A stretch of 64,000 nt of DNA from contig NC_014652.1 of the NCBI RefSeq assembly GCF_000166355.1, positions 1,189,001 to 1,253,000 on the forward strand, given 5' to 3'. Position 1 is the stretch's first letter. Every line of letters begins with the position of its first letter. The DNA comes from Caldicellulosiruptor hydrothermalis 108. Lineage in GTDB: Bacteria; Bacillota; Thermoanaerobacteria; Caldicellulosiruptorales; Caldicellulosiruptoraceae. The position numbers and the translations under genes were made by a program. The notes beneath the pieces are model-generated. The model was not told the origin of the DNA, did not search any database, and saw only the letters and a program-made list of their open reading frames with translations. Positions 36,182 through 45,290 of the stretch are shown piece by piece.

Positions 36182-37252
36182 CTACACTCCATTCAAAAGC
36201 TTAGTAAATTGGTCAAATATATATTTTGAGTCATGTGGACCCGGGCTTGCCTCAGGATGGTATTGAACAGATACTATAGGCAAATCAAGATGAGCAAACC
36301 CCTCAACAGTTTTATCATTTACATTTACATGTGTGATTTTTATTTTTTCATATTCTTTATATTCAATTGCATAGTTGTGGTTCTGTGAGGTTATATAAAC
36401 CTTGCCGGAAATCAAGTCTTTAACCGGGTGGTTTCCTCCATGGTGACCAAATTTCAGCTTGTATGTCTTAAGTCCTAAACACAAACCTAAAAGTTGGTGG
36501 CCAAGACAAATTCCAAGGATAGGCTTTTTTAGTTCTATTATTTGTTTCAAAGTAGGGAAGATTTCTTCTAAGTCAGTAGGATCACCCGGTCCGTTTGAGA
36601 ATACAAACCCTTCTGGATTTATTTTCATTATTTGGTCAAGTGAGCTATTATATGGAAACACATATAAGTCAAGCCCTCTTTTTGAAAGTTCTCTCAAGAT
36701 GTTTTGCTTAATTCCAAAATCTAAAACAGCAACCTTCTTGCCACTGCCTTCAATTCTGTATACCTGAGTGGTTGAAACCTCTTTTACCAGAGCTGGCTTT
36801 TGTTTTTTGTACTCAAATATTTTGCTCAGGAGAACCTCTTTATTGTCGGTCTCTGTTGAGATTATACCAAGCATTGAACCTTTATTACGTATGTGTTCTG
36901 TTATAGCTCGTGTATCTACACCCTCAATTGCTACAATATTATTTTCTTTTAAATATTCATGCAATGTCTTCTGAGCCCTGAAATTTGAAGGTGTTTTGCA
37001 TGCCTCTCTGACAATAAAACCTTCAACATGAGGTTTGTATGATTCCACATCTTCACTATTTATTCCGTAGTTGCCTATAAGAGGGTAGGTCATTGTAACA
37101 ATCTGACCATTATAGGAAGGGTCAGTCAGCACCTCTTGATATCCTGTCATGCATGTATTGAATACAATTTCACCAATTGTTTCGCCTTCACTGCCAAGTG
37201 AAATTCCTTCAAATGTCAGCCCGTCTTCTAAAACAAGTATCGCCTTTTTCAT
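36182..37252 (-). CDS. carA: Carbamoyl-phosphate synthase small (glutaminase) subunit
   Basis: About 356 residues: N-terminal CPSase_sm domain (ILVLEDGLTFEGISLGSEGETIGEIVFNTCMTGYQEVLTDPSY) and a class I glutamine amidotransferase domain with the nucleophile Cys in GICLGHQLLG and the His/Glu of YHPEASPGPHDS. It supplies ammonia to CarB. AGAAGGAGA touches the first ATG (37258) and is 6 nt from the second (37252), so the second is preferred. Lies 120 nt downstream of asnB. Confidence 0.95.
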   Translation of the reverse strand: MKKAILVLEDGLTFEGISLGSEGETIGEIVFNTCMTGYQEVLTDPSYNGQIVTMTYPLIGNYGINSEDVESYKPHVEGFIVREACKTPSNFRAQKTLHEYLKENNIVAIEGVDTRAITEHIRNKGSMLGIISTETDNKEVLLSKIFEYKKQKPALVKEVSTTQVYRIEGSGKKVAVLDFGIKQNILRELSKRGLDLYVFPYNSSLDQIMKINPEGFVFSNGPGDPTDLEEIFPTLKQIIELKKPILGICLGHQLLGLCLGLKTYKLKFGHHGGNHPVKDLISGKVYITSQNHNYAIEYKEYEKIKITHVNVNDKTVEGFAHLDLPIVSVQYHPEASPGPHDSKYIFDQFTKLLNGV

Positions 37253-37378
37253 TTTCATTCTCCTTCTTGAGCATTTTTAAATAAAAGAGTACCAAAATCT
37301 CAGCTTAAGTTCAATACTAAAAAGTTGTCAAATAAATTATAAACCAAAATGAATAAAAATACAATATCGAATTTATTT

Positions 37379-39214
37379 TTATTCGAAATCTACATTGTAG
37401 GTCTTTGCCCAAAAATCAAGCTGGATGATATATCCAAAAAACTGTGGGAGGGTCATTAGCTGACCAAACCAAGGTTTATCCAAGGGGAAATATTCTTTCT
37501 CTGTTATGATTTCCAAGTAAGTCTTATCTATTATCTCAAATATAGGAGAGTTATTTTTTATAATCTCTAAAACCTTTTTCTTTGTTTTTTTGAGATACTC
37601 GGGATTATAGGTTTTAGGATAAGGGCTTTTTTTGCGATTCTTTATTTCATCAGGAATAATTCCTTCAAATGAGCGCCTTAAAAGACCTTTTTCCATATTT
37701 TCAAGGCATTTTATCTTCCAAGGGACATTGTACAAAAGCTCTACAATTCTATAATCTGCAAATGGAACTCTTACCTCCAAAGAATTTGCCATACTCATTC
37801 TATCTTTTCTGTTTAAAAGCGTTACCATAAACCACTTAACATTCAAGTAGTACAAAATTCTATGTCTCACCTCTTCCTGAGAGTCACTGTCAAGGTAGTT
37901 TACTTTTCCAAGCGACTCTTTATACTTTGAGTTAACATACTCTTCAAGCTCAGATTTTGAATATTTTTTCGACAGAATATTTTTTCTGAATTCCAATGAA
38001 GGCGACCAAGGGAAGGTTTTAAAACTTTTATAATCCTCTCTCCAATACCAAGGATATCCGCCAAAAATTTCGTCAGCACACTCTCCCGATAGGGCAACCT
38101 TTGCATATTTTCTCACTTCACTTGTGAACAAGAGAAGTGATGAGTCAATGTCAGCCATGCCAGGAAGGTCATTTGCAACTGTGGCATGTAAGAGAGCATC
38201 GCATAAAAGTTCATTGTCAATTTCAACTACAATGTGTTCTGTGCCTATACTTTTTGAAGCTATCTTAGCATAGGTGTTATCTAATGTGGGCTGATACTGA
38301 TTGGATTTATAATATTTTGCGTTATCTTTATAATCGATAGAAAAACTCTTTAACCTTTTTCTTTCTTTTCTTAACTGGTTGGCAGAGATAGCTGTAATAA
38401 TGGTTGAATCCAGTCCGCCTGATAGAAAGCAGCATATTTCAAAGTCAGAAACAAGCTGTCTTGTTATGGCATCTGTGACAAGGTTTTTAACTATCTCAAT
38501 GGTTTCATCTACTGTTTTGTTAAACTTTTCTGGTTTTAACAGCCAATATTCTTTTATTTCATATCTATCTTTGCTGTATATTACATAATGTGCAGGAGGA
38601 AGTTCTATAATATCTTTGAAAATTGCTGAAAATGGAGACCTTGCAGGGCAAAGACCTATAAGCTCAAAAATACCCTCTTTGTTTACCTTAGTGGATATTA
38701 ATGGATGCTTTAGGAGAGCTTTTATTTCTGAAGCAAAAATAAAATTGTCATTTTTAATAGAGAAAAATAGCGGTTTTACTCCTAAATGGTCCCGAGCTAT
38801 AAAAAGCTGATTTTTGGTTTCATTAAAAACTGCAAAAGCAAATATACCATTTAAATATTTCACACACTCTTCTTTCCATTGAATATATGAGGTCAACACA
38901 ACTTCGGTATCTGAGTATGAACTGAAATGATACCCTAAGCTTTGAAGCTTTGCCCGAAGCTCTTGAGTGTTGTAAAGCTCACCATTGTAAACTATAACAA
39001 ATTTTTGTTGATCATGGAATTTAATCATTGGCTGTTTGCCACCTTCAGGGTCAATAATAGTGAGTCGCTTGTGCCCAAGCAAAGCATGTTTGGTGATATA
39101 ATAGCCTTCTTCATCAGGTCCGCGGTGACTAAGTACATCTGTCATCTTTGTTATTACATCCTGGAATTCAGAAATGTCTGAGCTAAAGCATATCCATCCG
39201 CTAAATCCGCACAT
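37379..39214 (-). CDS. asnB: Glutamine-hydrolysing asparagine synthetase
   Basis: 611 residues. The class II amidotransferase domain has the N-terminal nucleophile Cys (M-C-G-F-S-G-W) and YNGELYN. The synthetase domain carries the PP-loop CFLSGGLDSTIIT and ALSGECADEIFGGYPWY, and ends with the LEVRVPFADYRIVELLY region. It makes asparagine from aspartate, glutamine and ATP. Monocistronic or the first gene before carA; both systems use glutamine as nitrogen donor. Confidence 0.95.
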   Translation of the reverse strand: MCGFSGWICFSSDISEFQDVITKMTDVLSHRGPDEEGYYITKHALLGHKRLTIIDPEGGKQPMIKFHDQQKFVIVYNGELYNTQELRAKLQSLGYHFSSYSDTEVVLTSYIQWKEECVKYLNGIFAFAVFNETKNQLFIARDHLGVKPLFFSIKNDNFIFASEIKALLKHPLISTKVNKEGIFELIGLCPARSPFSAIFKDIIELPPAHYVIYSKDRYEIKEYWLLKPEKFNKTVDETIEIVKNLVTDAITRQLVSDFEICCFLSGGLDSTIITAISANQLRKERKRLKSFSIDYKDNAKYYKSNQYQPTLDNTYAKIASKSIGTEHIVVEIDNELLCDALLHATVANDLPGMADIDSSLLLFTSEVRKYAKVALSGECADEIFGGYPWYWREDYKSFKTFPWSPSLEFRKNILSKKYSKSELEEYVNSKYKESLGKVNYLDSDSQEEVRHRILYYLNVKWFMVTLLNRKDRMSMANSLEVRVPFADYRIVELLYNVPWKIKCLENMEKGLLRRSFEGIIPDEIKNRKKSPYPKTYNPEYLKKTKKKVLEIIKNNSPIFEIIDKTYLEIITEKEYFPLDKPWFGQLMTLPQFFGYIIQLDFWAKTYNVDFE

Positions 39215-39294
39215 TTTCCCACAACCAATTTTAGAATTTCAGTATCAATATATTAAGCAAAAGGTAAGATGGTGAATGAGGATGTTTTGGGTTA

Positions 39295-39323
39295 TTGACA
39301 TATCACATCAGATGTTTTATAAT
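39295..39323 (+). promoter_or_regulatory. Consensus promoter of tRNA-Ser
   Basis: TTGACA (39295-39300), a 17-nt spacer and TATAAT (39318-39323): a full consensus sigma-A promoter 31 nt before the tRNA. Confidence 0.9.
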
Positions 39324-39354
39324 AAATCTTGCATCGAAAATAGAAGATTTTTGC

Positions 39355-39446
39355 GGAAGGGTGTCCGAGTGGTTTAAGGAGCTGGTCTTGAAAACCAGTG
39401 ACCCGCCTGAAGCGGGCCGTGGGTTCGAATCCCACCCCTTCCGCCA
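39355..39446 (+). tRNA. tRNA-Ser (UGA)
   Basis: 92 nt including CCA. Acceptor GGAAGGG/CCCTTCC, anticodon loop CTTGAAA (TGA) and the long class II variable arm (ACCCGCC..GCGGGC region). Confidence 0.96.
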
Positions 39447-39543
39447 TTTAATTTTTATTAGGATTTTTTTATTTTACCGCTACAAAAGTGCTTGCAAGTT
39501 TTTGGACACATAGTGTAATATTATAATTGAGCGAGTAATTTAA

Positions 39544-39574
39544 GGACCATGAAAAAAATATGGTCTTTTTTTAT
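39544..39574 (+). terminator. Intrinsic terminator between tRNA-Ser and ispE
   Basis: GGACCAT pairs with ATGGTC around an A-rich loop, followed by seven T. It lies about 100 nt after the tRNA. The rest of the 39447-39727 gap shows nothing else I can support. Confidence 0.75.
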
Positions 39575-39727
39575 TACATCTCATCTTGCGATTATAATTG
39601 TAAGAATCAATTTCCTTATATTTCTTTACATTTTGTGATAATATAGTTTTTGAGGCCAAACAGAAGAATACAATATACACAATAAAATGAGTCTTTACAA
39701 TCATCATTGCGAAAGGTGTGGAATGCG

Positions 39728-40588
39728 TTGGAACTCAAGGCTTATGCTAAAATCAACTTAGCATTAGATGTGCTTTCGAAAAGAGAAGATGGCTATCATG
39801 AAATAAGAACTATAATGCAAACAGTGGATTTGTATGATATAATCAATATTGAAAAGATAGAAGAAGACAGTATAATTGTAACAACTTCAAGTGAAAATAT
39901 TCCAACTGACAATAAAAACCATGCATACATTGCGGCTTCACTTTTAAAAGAGCGTTTTGACGTAAAGCAAGGTGTGAGAATACATATTGAAAAGAACATT
40001 CCGGTCTCTGCGGGTTTAGCTGGTGGAAGCACTGACGCAGCAGCAGTTTTAAAAGGTCTGAATGAAATATTTGAGCTAAATCTTTCTGAGCAGCAGCTTA
40101 TGGAAATCGGAAGAGAGATTGGTGCTGATGTTCCATTTTGTTTGGTAGGTGGCACAGCCCTCTGTGAGGGAATTGGCGAAAAGGTTATAAAACTAAAATC
40201 AGCTCCTCAGATGAATATCCTCATTGCAAAGCCAGAGGTATATGTTTCTACGCAGGCTGTGTATGAGGCGCTTGATCTTAGCAAGATAAAAAAGAGACCA
40301 AACATTGAAGCTATGATTTCGGCAATTGAAGAAGGCAATGTAAAAGAGATAGCAAAGAATCTTTGCAATGTTTTAGAGGTGGTTACAGTAAATCAGTATC
40401 CAGTCATAAACAGAGTCAAGGACATTATGAGAAATAACAATGCTCTTGGGACAGTTATGACAGGAAGCGGACCAGCTGTATTTGGGATTTTTGGCAACAA
40501 GTATGATGCTTTAAAAGCTGCAGAGAGGCTTAAAGTATTCATAAAAGAAATTATCTTGACTACAACATGTGAAGGTAGCGGATTTTAG
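39728..40588 (+). CDS. ispE: IspE, 4-diphosphocytidyl-2-C-methylerythritol kinase
   Basis: About 286 residues, GHMP kinase. Opens ELKAYAKINLALDVLSKREDGYHEIRTIMQTVDLYD, with the ATP loop PVSAGLAGGSTDAAAVLKGL (about 90-110) and C-terminal GTVMTGSGPAVFGIF. It phosphorylates CDP-methylerythritol in the MEP isoprenoid pathway; ispD of the same pathway is at 54.8 kb. AAAGGTG lies 9-10 nt before TTG 39728, preferred over TTG 39707. A GntR regulator follows after 31 nt, an arrangement seen in other clostridia-like genomes. Confidence 0.94.
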   Translation: MELKAYAKINLALDVLSKREDGYHEIRTIMQTVDLYDIINIEKIEEDSIIVTTSSENIPTDNKNHAYIAASLLKERFDVKQGVRIHIEKNIPVSAGLAGGSTDAAAVLKGLNEIFELNLSEQQLMEIGREIGADVPFCLVGGTALCEGIGEKVIKLKSAPQMNILIAKPEVYVSTQAVYEALDLSKIKKRPNIEAMISAIEEGNVKEIAKNLCNVLEVVTVNQYPVINRVKDIMRNNNALGTVMTGSGPAVFGIFGNKYDALKAAERLKVFIKEIILTTTCEGSGF

Positions 40589-40619
40589 TAATTTAGTATA
40601 GTAGGAGTTGTGATAAAAA

Positions 40620-41300
40620 ATGAATGAGAAGAATGAGTCACATTATTTTTTAATAGAGAACTACAAGCCTCTGCGCGAGATTGTGTTTGAAAAGCTAAGA
40701 GATATGATTGTGAACGGAGATTTAAAACCTGGTGAAAGGCTTATGGAGATAAAACTTGCAGAAATGCTTGGAGTTTCAAGAACTCCTATCAGAGAGGCGA
40801 TAAGAAAACTTGAACTTGAAGGGCTTGTTGTGATGCTTCCTCGAAAAGGAGCTTATGTTGCCGATATTTCCAAAAAAGAAATAATGGATGTATTAGAGAT
40901 ACGGGCTGCACTTGACAAGCTTGCGACAGGTCTTGCAGCCCAGCGAATGACAAAATCAGAAAAGGAGCAGCTCAAAAAGGTTCTCTCTTCATTTGAGAAG
41001 AATTTTAAGTCGGGAAATATTGAAGGAATGATAAATGACGATATAAAGTTGCACGACTTGATATATTTGGGTGCAAAAAACGAAAAACTTCAGCACATAA
41101 TAAATAACCTTCGCGAACAGATAACCCGGTTCAGGATAATATATCTTAAAGAGATTTACAGAAAAAATGAAAATCTTTTGAAAGAACACAAAGAGATTGT
41201 GGAAGCAATTATAAGTGGAGATGTCGAAAAAGCACAGAAGATAGCAGAAGAACATATAAAAAATCAGGAAATAGAGCTTATCAACAGCTTAAAATTTTAA
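40620..41300 (+). CDS. GntR/FadR-type (FCD) transcription regulator
   Basis: 226 residues. N-terminal winged helix (PLREIVFEKLRDMIVNGDLKPGERLMEIKLAEMLGVSRTPIREAIRKLELEGLVVMLPRKGAYVADI) and an all-helical FCD ligand domain with metal-binding-type His (KLHDLIYLGAKN...LKEHKEIVEAI...EHIKNQEIE). The effector is unknown. It lies between ispE and a nucleotidyltransferase gene (16 nt), all plus strand, so it may be co-transcribed. Confidence 0.9.
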   Translation: MNEKNESHYFLIENYKPLREIVFEKLRDMIVNGDLKPGERLMEIKLAEMLGVSRTPIREAIRKLELEGLVVMLPRKGAYVADISKKEIMDVLEIRAALDKLATGLAAQRMTKSEKEQLKKVLSSFEKNFKSGNIEGMINDDIKLHDLIYLGAKNEKLQHIINNLREQITRFRIIYLKEIYRKNENLLKEHKEIVEAIISGDVEKAQKIAEEHIKNQEIELINSLKF

Positions 41301-41316
41301 CAAAAAGGTGAAAAAT

Positions 41317-42069
41317 ATGATAAATGCTGTAATACTTGCTGGATCTGATAAAAACAAATCAGGTACTCCTTATGAGTGCAAGGCATTGATAAAGATAGGA
41401 GAAAAATATTTAATAGAGTATGTGCTTGATGCAGTATGCAGCTCCAAGCATATTTCGCGCAGAGTTGTTGTAGGCCCAGTTCAGCTAAAAGAATTTTTAA
41501 TTTCAAAGTATCCACAGGTTGAATTTGTTGAAGAAGACACCTCAATAATGAAAAATGCCAAAAAGGCGATAGAATTTTTGAACGACGACAAAAAAATTTT
41601 ATTTTTAACTGCAGACCTGCCCTTTATCACTGCTGAGGCTATAGACCATTTTATCGAAGAGTCGATAAAATCAGGTGCAGATATCTGTTATCCTATTGTT
41701 GAAAAGAGCATAAACGATGAAAAATACCCTCAGATGAAAAGGACATATGGAACTGTAAAAGAAGGAACATTTACTGGTGGTAATGCCATTATAATAACTC
41801 CATCAGTATTTGAAAAGTGCTATTCACTTGCCGAAAAACTTGTGGAAAAACGCAAAAATCCTATCGCCATGGCGCGGCTAATAGGACCTACCATTTTGTT
41901 GCTTTTTTTAACCAAGAGACTTTCAATCCAGAAAGTTGAAAAAAGGGTATCTAAGGTTTTTAAGATTAAAGCTAAAGCTATCATCTCTACATATCCTGAA
42001 TTGGGGCAGGATGTGGATAAAGACTCTGACCTTGTGGTGGCAAAATTCTATCTTGAGAAAAAGAGGTAG
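41317..42069 (+). CDS. MobA-like nucleotidyltransferase family protein
   Basis: About 250 residues, GT-A-like NTP-transferase fold. Opens MINAVILAGSDKNKSGTPYECKALIKIGEKYLIEYVLDAV, with LFLTADLPFITAEAI as the metal-binding Asp motif and TGGNAIIITPSVFE. Related to MobA/MocA, but the strict LAGGxSxRMG loop is relaxed and no molybdenum genes are near. The C-terminal part (RVSKVFKIKAKAIISTYPELGQDVDKDSDL) resembles other unassigned clostridial homologs beside ispE. AAGGTGA selects ATG 41317. Confidence 0.7.
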   Translation: MINAVILAGSDKNKSGTPYECKALIKIGEKYLIEYVLDAVCSSKHISRRVVVGPVQLKEFLISKYPQVEFVEEDTSIMKNAKKAIEFLNDDKKILFLTADLPFITAEAIDHFIEESIKSGADICYPIVEKSINDEKYPQMKRTYGTVKEGTFTGGNAIIITPSVFEKCYSLAEKLVEKRKNPIAMARLIGPTILLLFLTKRLSIQKVEKRVSKVFKIKAKAIISTYPELGQDVDKDSDLVVAKFYLEKKR

Positions 42070-42137
42070 AATTCCGATTGAAATTGTGGTATAATATAAA
42101 AAGTGATACTTTTATCTCAAGAAGGAGGCAAATAGGA

Positions 42138-42356
42138 ATGCCAAAAATTACAACAGATACAATAATTGCAGATGTATTGAGGATTGATAGAGGGACTATT
42201 CCGATATTTTTGAACAATGGTCTTCACTGTTTGGGTTGTCCTTCTGCTCAAGGAGAAAGCATTGAAGAGGCATGTGCGCTTCATGGAATAGATGCGCAAA
42301 AGCTTGTAGATGAGCTAAACGAGTATCTCAAGAGCAAAGGTCTTTTGGATGAATAA
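42138..42356 (+). CDS. DUF1858 small protein
   Basis: 72 residues, a single DUF1858 domain (KITTDTIIADVLRIDRGTIPIFLNNGLHCLGCPSAQGESIEEACALHGIDAQKLVDELNEYL) with the characteristic CxxC (H-C-L-G-C). The domain occurs alone or fused to hybrid-cluster and ScdA-type iron-repair proteins; its biochemical role is not firmly known. AGGAGG lies 9 nt before ATG 42138; the longer frame from 42078 is not supported. A TATAAT at 42090 suggests its own promoter. Confidence 0.85.
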   Translation: MPKITTDTIIADVLRIDRGTIPIFLNNGLHCLGCPSAQGESIEEACALHGIDAQKLVDELNEYLKSKGLLDE

Positions 42357-42364
42357 AAAAATAC

Positions 42365-42393
42365 TTTACATCTTAAGCAAATCGTATTAAAAT
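42365..42393 (+). promoter_or_regulatory. Promoter of tRNA-Gly/tRNA-Thr
   Basis: TTTACA (42365-42370), a 17-nt spacer and TAAAAT (42388-42393), 14 nt before tRNA-Gly. Confidence 0.6.
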
Positions 42394-42406
42394 AATAAAT
42401 GGTAGT

Positions 42407-42480
42407 GCGGGTGTAGTTCAATGGTAGAACACCAGCTTCCCAAGCTGGCAGCGTGGGTTCGATTCCCATCACCCGCTCCA
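42407..42480 (+). tRNA. tRNA-Gly (CCC)
   Basis: 74 nt including CCA. Acceptor GCGGGTG/CACCCGC; anticodon arm CCAGC-TTCCCAA-GCTGG, anticodon CCC. Confidence 0.95.
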
Positions 42481-42522
42481 GATGAGAAAGAGGGGGGTAT
42501 GCTCCCCTTTATTTTTGTAATC

Positions 42523-42598
42523 GCCCACGTAGCTCAGCAGGCAGAGCGTCGCCTTGGTAAGGCGGAGGTCGCCGGTTCGAGCCCGGTCGTGGGCTCCA
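42523..42598 (+). tRNA. tRNA-Thr (GGU)
   Basis: 76 nt including CCA. Acceptor GCCCACG/CGTGGGC; anticodon loop TTGGTAA, anticodon GGT. A weak G-run/C-run hairpin with a T tail (42492-42517) lies between it and tRNA-Gly. Confidence 0.95.
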
Positions 42599-42606
42599 TT
42601 TAGTTA

Positions 42607-42635
42607 TTGACAATTTTAATTGTTTATGATAGATT
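42607..42635 (+). promoter_or_regulatory. Probable promoter of the rpmG-secE-nusG operon
   Basis: TTGACA (42607-42612), a 17-nt spacer and TAGATT (42630-42635), a weak -10. It gives a 5' leader of about 130 nt before rpmG, in which I see no clear structure. Confidence 0.45.
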
Positions 42636-42774
42636 TAAAAAGTCAAGCAAAGAAGGGTTATTTTTTTTTGCTAATTTTCATTGTTGAAGAATACAAAGTG
42701 TTGTTCTGAAAAAGAAAAGAGAAAAAGGATGAGGTCATTTATAGAAGGTTTGAGATGGAGGTGAACACAGAAAC

Positions 42775-42939
42775 ATGGCGGCAAAAGGTGCGAGAATGAT
42801 AATTCATCTTGAATGTACCGAGTGCAAAAACAGAAATTATACGACAGAGAAGAATAAGAAGAATGACCCAGATAGACTTGAGCTAAAGAAGTATTGTAAG
42901 TTTTGCAGAAGACACACCATCCATAGAGAAACTAAATAG
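42775..42939 (+). CDS. rpmG: Ribosomal protein L33 (zinc-binding form)
   Basis: 54 residues: [18 protein letters not shown]... to ...TIHRETK. Four cysteines in two CxxC pairs (CTEC, CKFC) mark the zinc-containing paralog. GGAGGTGA precedes the ATG. It lies just before secE and nusG, the usual Firmicutes place for an rpmG copy. Confidence 0.95.
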
Positions 42940-42962
42940 TTAAGAAAGAGGATGTGTGAATT

Positions 42963-43232
42963 ATGGTGGAGAAGAAAAAGGTGGAAAAGGTACTTGCAAA
43001 ACCTCAAGGAAATAAAAAGAAGATGAATTTTAAAGAATGGTGGGCAAGAACTTTAAAGTTTTTCAGAGATGTTAGAATAGAGATGAAGAAGGTTGTGTGG
43101 CCTTCTCAAAAGCAGGTGGTAAAGCACACAATTGTTGTGTTGACATTTACATTATTTTTTACAGTATTTATCTTGCTTGCTGACCTTATATATGACCAGC
43201 TTATTTTTAAACTTTTATTGAAGATAAAGTGA
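42963..43232 (+). CDS. secE: SecE preprotein translocase subunit
   Basis: 89 residues: a Lys-rich N-terminal extension, the amphipathic SecE motif (WARTLKFFRDVRIEMKKVVWPSQKQVVKHTIVV) and one C-terminal membrane span (about 58-78). Single-span Gram-positive form that clamps SecY. Precedes nusG by 48 nt. Confidence 0.95.
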   Translation: MVEKKKVEKVLAKPQGNKKKMNFKEWWARTLKFFRDVRIEMKKVVWPSQKQVVKHTIVVLTFTLFFTVFILLADLIYDQLIFKLLLKIK

Positions 43233-43280
43233 TAATGTAATTCTTTAGAAAAAAGGAGGGCGGGCTTTTAGCCCTTCAAA

Positions 43281-43805
43281 ATGAGTGATAAAAGAGCAAA
43301 ATGGTATGTTGTTCATACCTATGCAGGCTATGAAAATAAGGTAAAAGCCAATTTAGAAAAGATAATTGAAAATAGAAATTTGGCTGATAGGATTTTAGAT
43401 ATCAGGATTCCCACAGAACTTGTTACTGAAATTAAGGATGGAAAGAAAATAGTGAAAGAAAAAAAGAAATTTCCTTCGTATGTGCTGATCAAAGCTGTTA
43501 TGGACAATGAAATATGGTACACTATAAGAAACGTCAGAGGCGTAACTGGTTTTGTGGGTCCTGAATCAAAACCTACCCCCCTTACGGATGAAGAAATAGA
43601 AGCAATGGGTATAAAGGAAGAAGTTGTAGAGATATTTGATATTGAAGTTGGTGATAATGTTAAGGTTGTATCTGGTCCATTTACTGATTTTTATGGGCCA
43701 GTTGTTGAGATAAACAAAGAACGAAGAAAAGTAAAAGTGATGCTAAACCTATTTGGGAGAGAAACTCCTGTGGAATTTGATTACCATCAGGTAGAGAGAT
43801 TATAA
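43281..43805 (+). CDS. nusG: NusG transcription elongation/antitermination factor
   Basis: 174 residues, the normal length: NGN domain (AKWYVVHTYAGYENKVKANLEKIIENRNLADRILDIRIPTE...TGFVGPESKPTPLTDEEI) and a C-terminal KOW domain (VGDNVKVVSGPFTDFYGPVVEINKERRKVKVMLNLFGRETPVEF). It couples RNA polymerase to the ribosome and factors such as Rho. rplK follows after 37 nt. Confidence 0.97.
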   Translation: MSDKRAKWYVVHTYAGYENKVKANLEKIIENRNLADRILDIRIPTELVTEIKDGKKIVKEKKKFPSYVLIKAVMDNEIWYTIRNVRGVTGFVGPESKPTPLTDEEIEAMGIKEEVVEIFDIEVGDNVKVVSGPFTDFYGPVVEINKERRKVKVMLNLFGRETPVEFDYHQVERL

Positions 43806-43842
43806 TATATCCAAACTCAAGTCAAACGGGAGGTGAAGAACA

Positions 43843-44268
43843 ATGGCAAAGAAAGTTTTAACACAAATAAAGCTTCAAATTCCAGCAGGCAAGGCAACAC
43901 CAGCACCACCAGTTGGACCTGCATTGGGTCAGCATGGTGTTAACATTATGCAGTTTTGCAAAGAGTTTAATGAAAGAACAGCGAAAGATGCTGGATTGAT
44001 TATTCCAGTTGTTATAACTGTTTACTCTGATAGGTCTTTTACATTTATTACAAAGACGCCTCCAGCATCAGTACTGTTGAAAAAAGCTGCGGGAATTGAA
44101 AGTGGGTCTCCAAAGCCAAACAAGCAAAAGGTGGCTACATTAAAGAGGGATGTAATTAGAAAGATTGCTGAGCAAAAGATGCCAGACTTGACTGCTGCAT
44201 CTTTGGAGGCTGCTATGAGAACCATTGAAGGTACTGCAAAGAGCATGGGAATTGTAGTTGAAGACTAA
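43843..44268 (+). CDS. rplK: Ribosomal protein L11
   Basis: 141 residues, full length ([37 protein letters not shown]...VGPALGQHG typical). Component of the GTPase-associated centre and the substrate of PrmA encoded at 25.7 kb. GGGAGGTGA precedes the ATG. Confidence 0.98.
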   Translation: MAKKVLTQIKLQIPAGKATPAPPVGPALGQHGVNIMQFCKEFNERTAKDAGLIIPVVITVYSDRSFTFITKTPPASVLLKKAAGIESGSPKPNKQKVATLKRDVIRKIAEQKMPDLTAASLEAAMRTIEGTAKSMGIVVED

Positions 44269-44291
44269 TATTTTTGCACCTTAAGGTAGGT

Positions 44292-44323
44292 GTGGGAGGT
44301 TAATTTATAGCCGCAAATACCAC
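44292..44323 (+). promoter_or_regulatory. Putative L1-binding mRNA element between rplK and rplA
   Basis: GTGGGAGG (44292-44299) and CCAC (44320-44323), with GCCG between, form the GTGGGAGG...CCAC pattern common before rplA in Firmicutes, directly upstream of the rplA RBS (AAAGGAGG). It fits an L1 autoregulatory site; assigned by pattern only. Confidence 0.4.
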
Positions 44324-44343
44324 AAAGGAGGTTTATAAAGAGA

Positions 44344-45036
44344 ATGTTCAGAGGTAAGAAATATCAAGAAGTCGCAAAACTTGTCGATAAAACAAAGCTT
44401 TATGACCCAGAAGAAGCAATTGATCTTGCGCTAAAAACATCTTATGCAAAGTTTAACGAGACAGTGGAAGTTCATGTAAGATTAAACGTTGATCCAAGAC
44501 ATGCTGACCAGCAGGTAAGAGGCACTGTGGTTTTGCCGAACGGTACAGGTAAAAACGTAAGAGTTTTAGTTTTTGCAAAAGGTGACAAGGCAAAAGAAGC
44601 AGAAGAAGCAGGAGCAGATTATGTAGGTGCAGAAGAGCTTGTTGCAAAGATTCAAAATGAAGGCTGGACAGATTTTGATGTATGTATTGCAACACCTGAT
44701 ATGATGGGTTTGGTTGGAAGACTTGGTAAGATTTTAGGCCCTAAAGGTTTGATGCCAAACCCAAAATCAGGGACTGTAACAATGGATGTTGCAAAAGCTG
44801 TGAAAGAAGCAAAAGCTGGTAGAGTTGAATTTAGGCTTGACAAGACAGCTATAATCCACTGTCCAATTGGCAAGGTTTCATTTGGGAAAGAGAAACTTCT
44901 TGAAAACTATAGAACACTAATGGATGCAATCATCAAGGCAAGACCAGCTGCTGCAAAAGGGCAGTTTATAAAAAGCATCACAGTAGCAACAACAATGGGA
45001 CCTGGAATTAAAATAAACCCATTAAAACCGTTATAA
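44344..45036 (+). CDS. rplA: Ribosomal protein L1
   Basis: 230 residues, full length: [66 protein letters not shown] and [22 protein letters not shown]. Builds the L1 stalk and represses its own mRNA in other bacteria. Follows rplK by 75 nt containing the putative L1 site. Confidence 0.98.
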   Translation: MFRGKKYQEVAKLVDKTKLYDPEEAIDLALKTSYAKFNETVEVHVRLNVDPRHADQQVRGTVVLPNGTGKNVRVLVFAKGDKAKEAEEAGADYVGAEELVAKIQNEGWTDFDVCIATPDMMGLVGRLGKILGPKGLMPNPKSGTVTMDVAKAVKEAKAGRVEFRLDKTAIIHCPIGKVSFGKEKLLENYRTLMDAIIKARPAAAKGQFIKSITVATTMGPGIKINPLKPL

Positions 45037-45070
45037 TAGTATAAAAATGTTCTAAAATTCAAAAAGTGAA

Positions 45071-45215
45071 TAGCCTACAACCGAAGACAGTAGGTGCAAA
45101 GTACTTTTTAAGGGTACTTTGCTTAAAGGTTTGCCTACCGAGGTTGTAATTATTTGTAAGCCCATCGGCCGAGGTGTATTGTGAATTGTTTTTCTCATTG
45201 GCCGAAGGGGGGAAG
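45071..45215 (+). promoter_or_regulatory. L10 leader (ribosomal protein L10-L12 autoregulatory RNA)
   Basis: The rplA-rplJ gap holds the conserved L10 leader: a base helix TACAACC/GGTTGTA, CGAAGACAGTAGGTG on one side (from 45082) and GCCTACCGAGG on the other (45133-45143), plus an inner GCAAAGTAC/GTACTTTGC hairpin (45096-45122). A second helix (CATCGGCC...GGCCGAAG) follows. The L10(L12)4 complex binds this RNA and favours the terminator at 45226. Confidence 0.85.
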
Positions 45216-45225
45216 GATAATTACA

Positions 45226-45262
45226 GCCTCTTTAAGGTAAACTTAAAGAGGCTTTAATAATT
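45226..45262 (+). terminator. Attenuator terminator of the L10 leader
   Basis: GCCTCTTTAAG (45226-45236) pairs with CTTAAAGAGGC (45242-45252), an 11-bp stem with a 5-nt loop, followed by TTTAATAATTT. It sits 39 nt before rplJ as the expression switch of the leader. Confidence 0.85.
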
Positions 45263-45290
45263 TATGGGATACAAAAGGGAGGTGAATTTG

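Noticed and set aside
42421-42603. 60-codon frame spanning tRNA-Gly and tRNA-Thr
   Set aside because: Translation of tRNA genes; both tRNAs fold correctly.
45037-45263. Gap before rplJ as a possible missed gene
   Set aside because: No open frame with RBS; the sequence matches the L10 leader and its attenuator.
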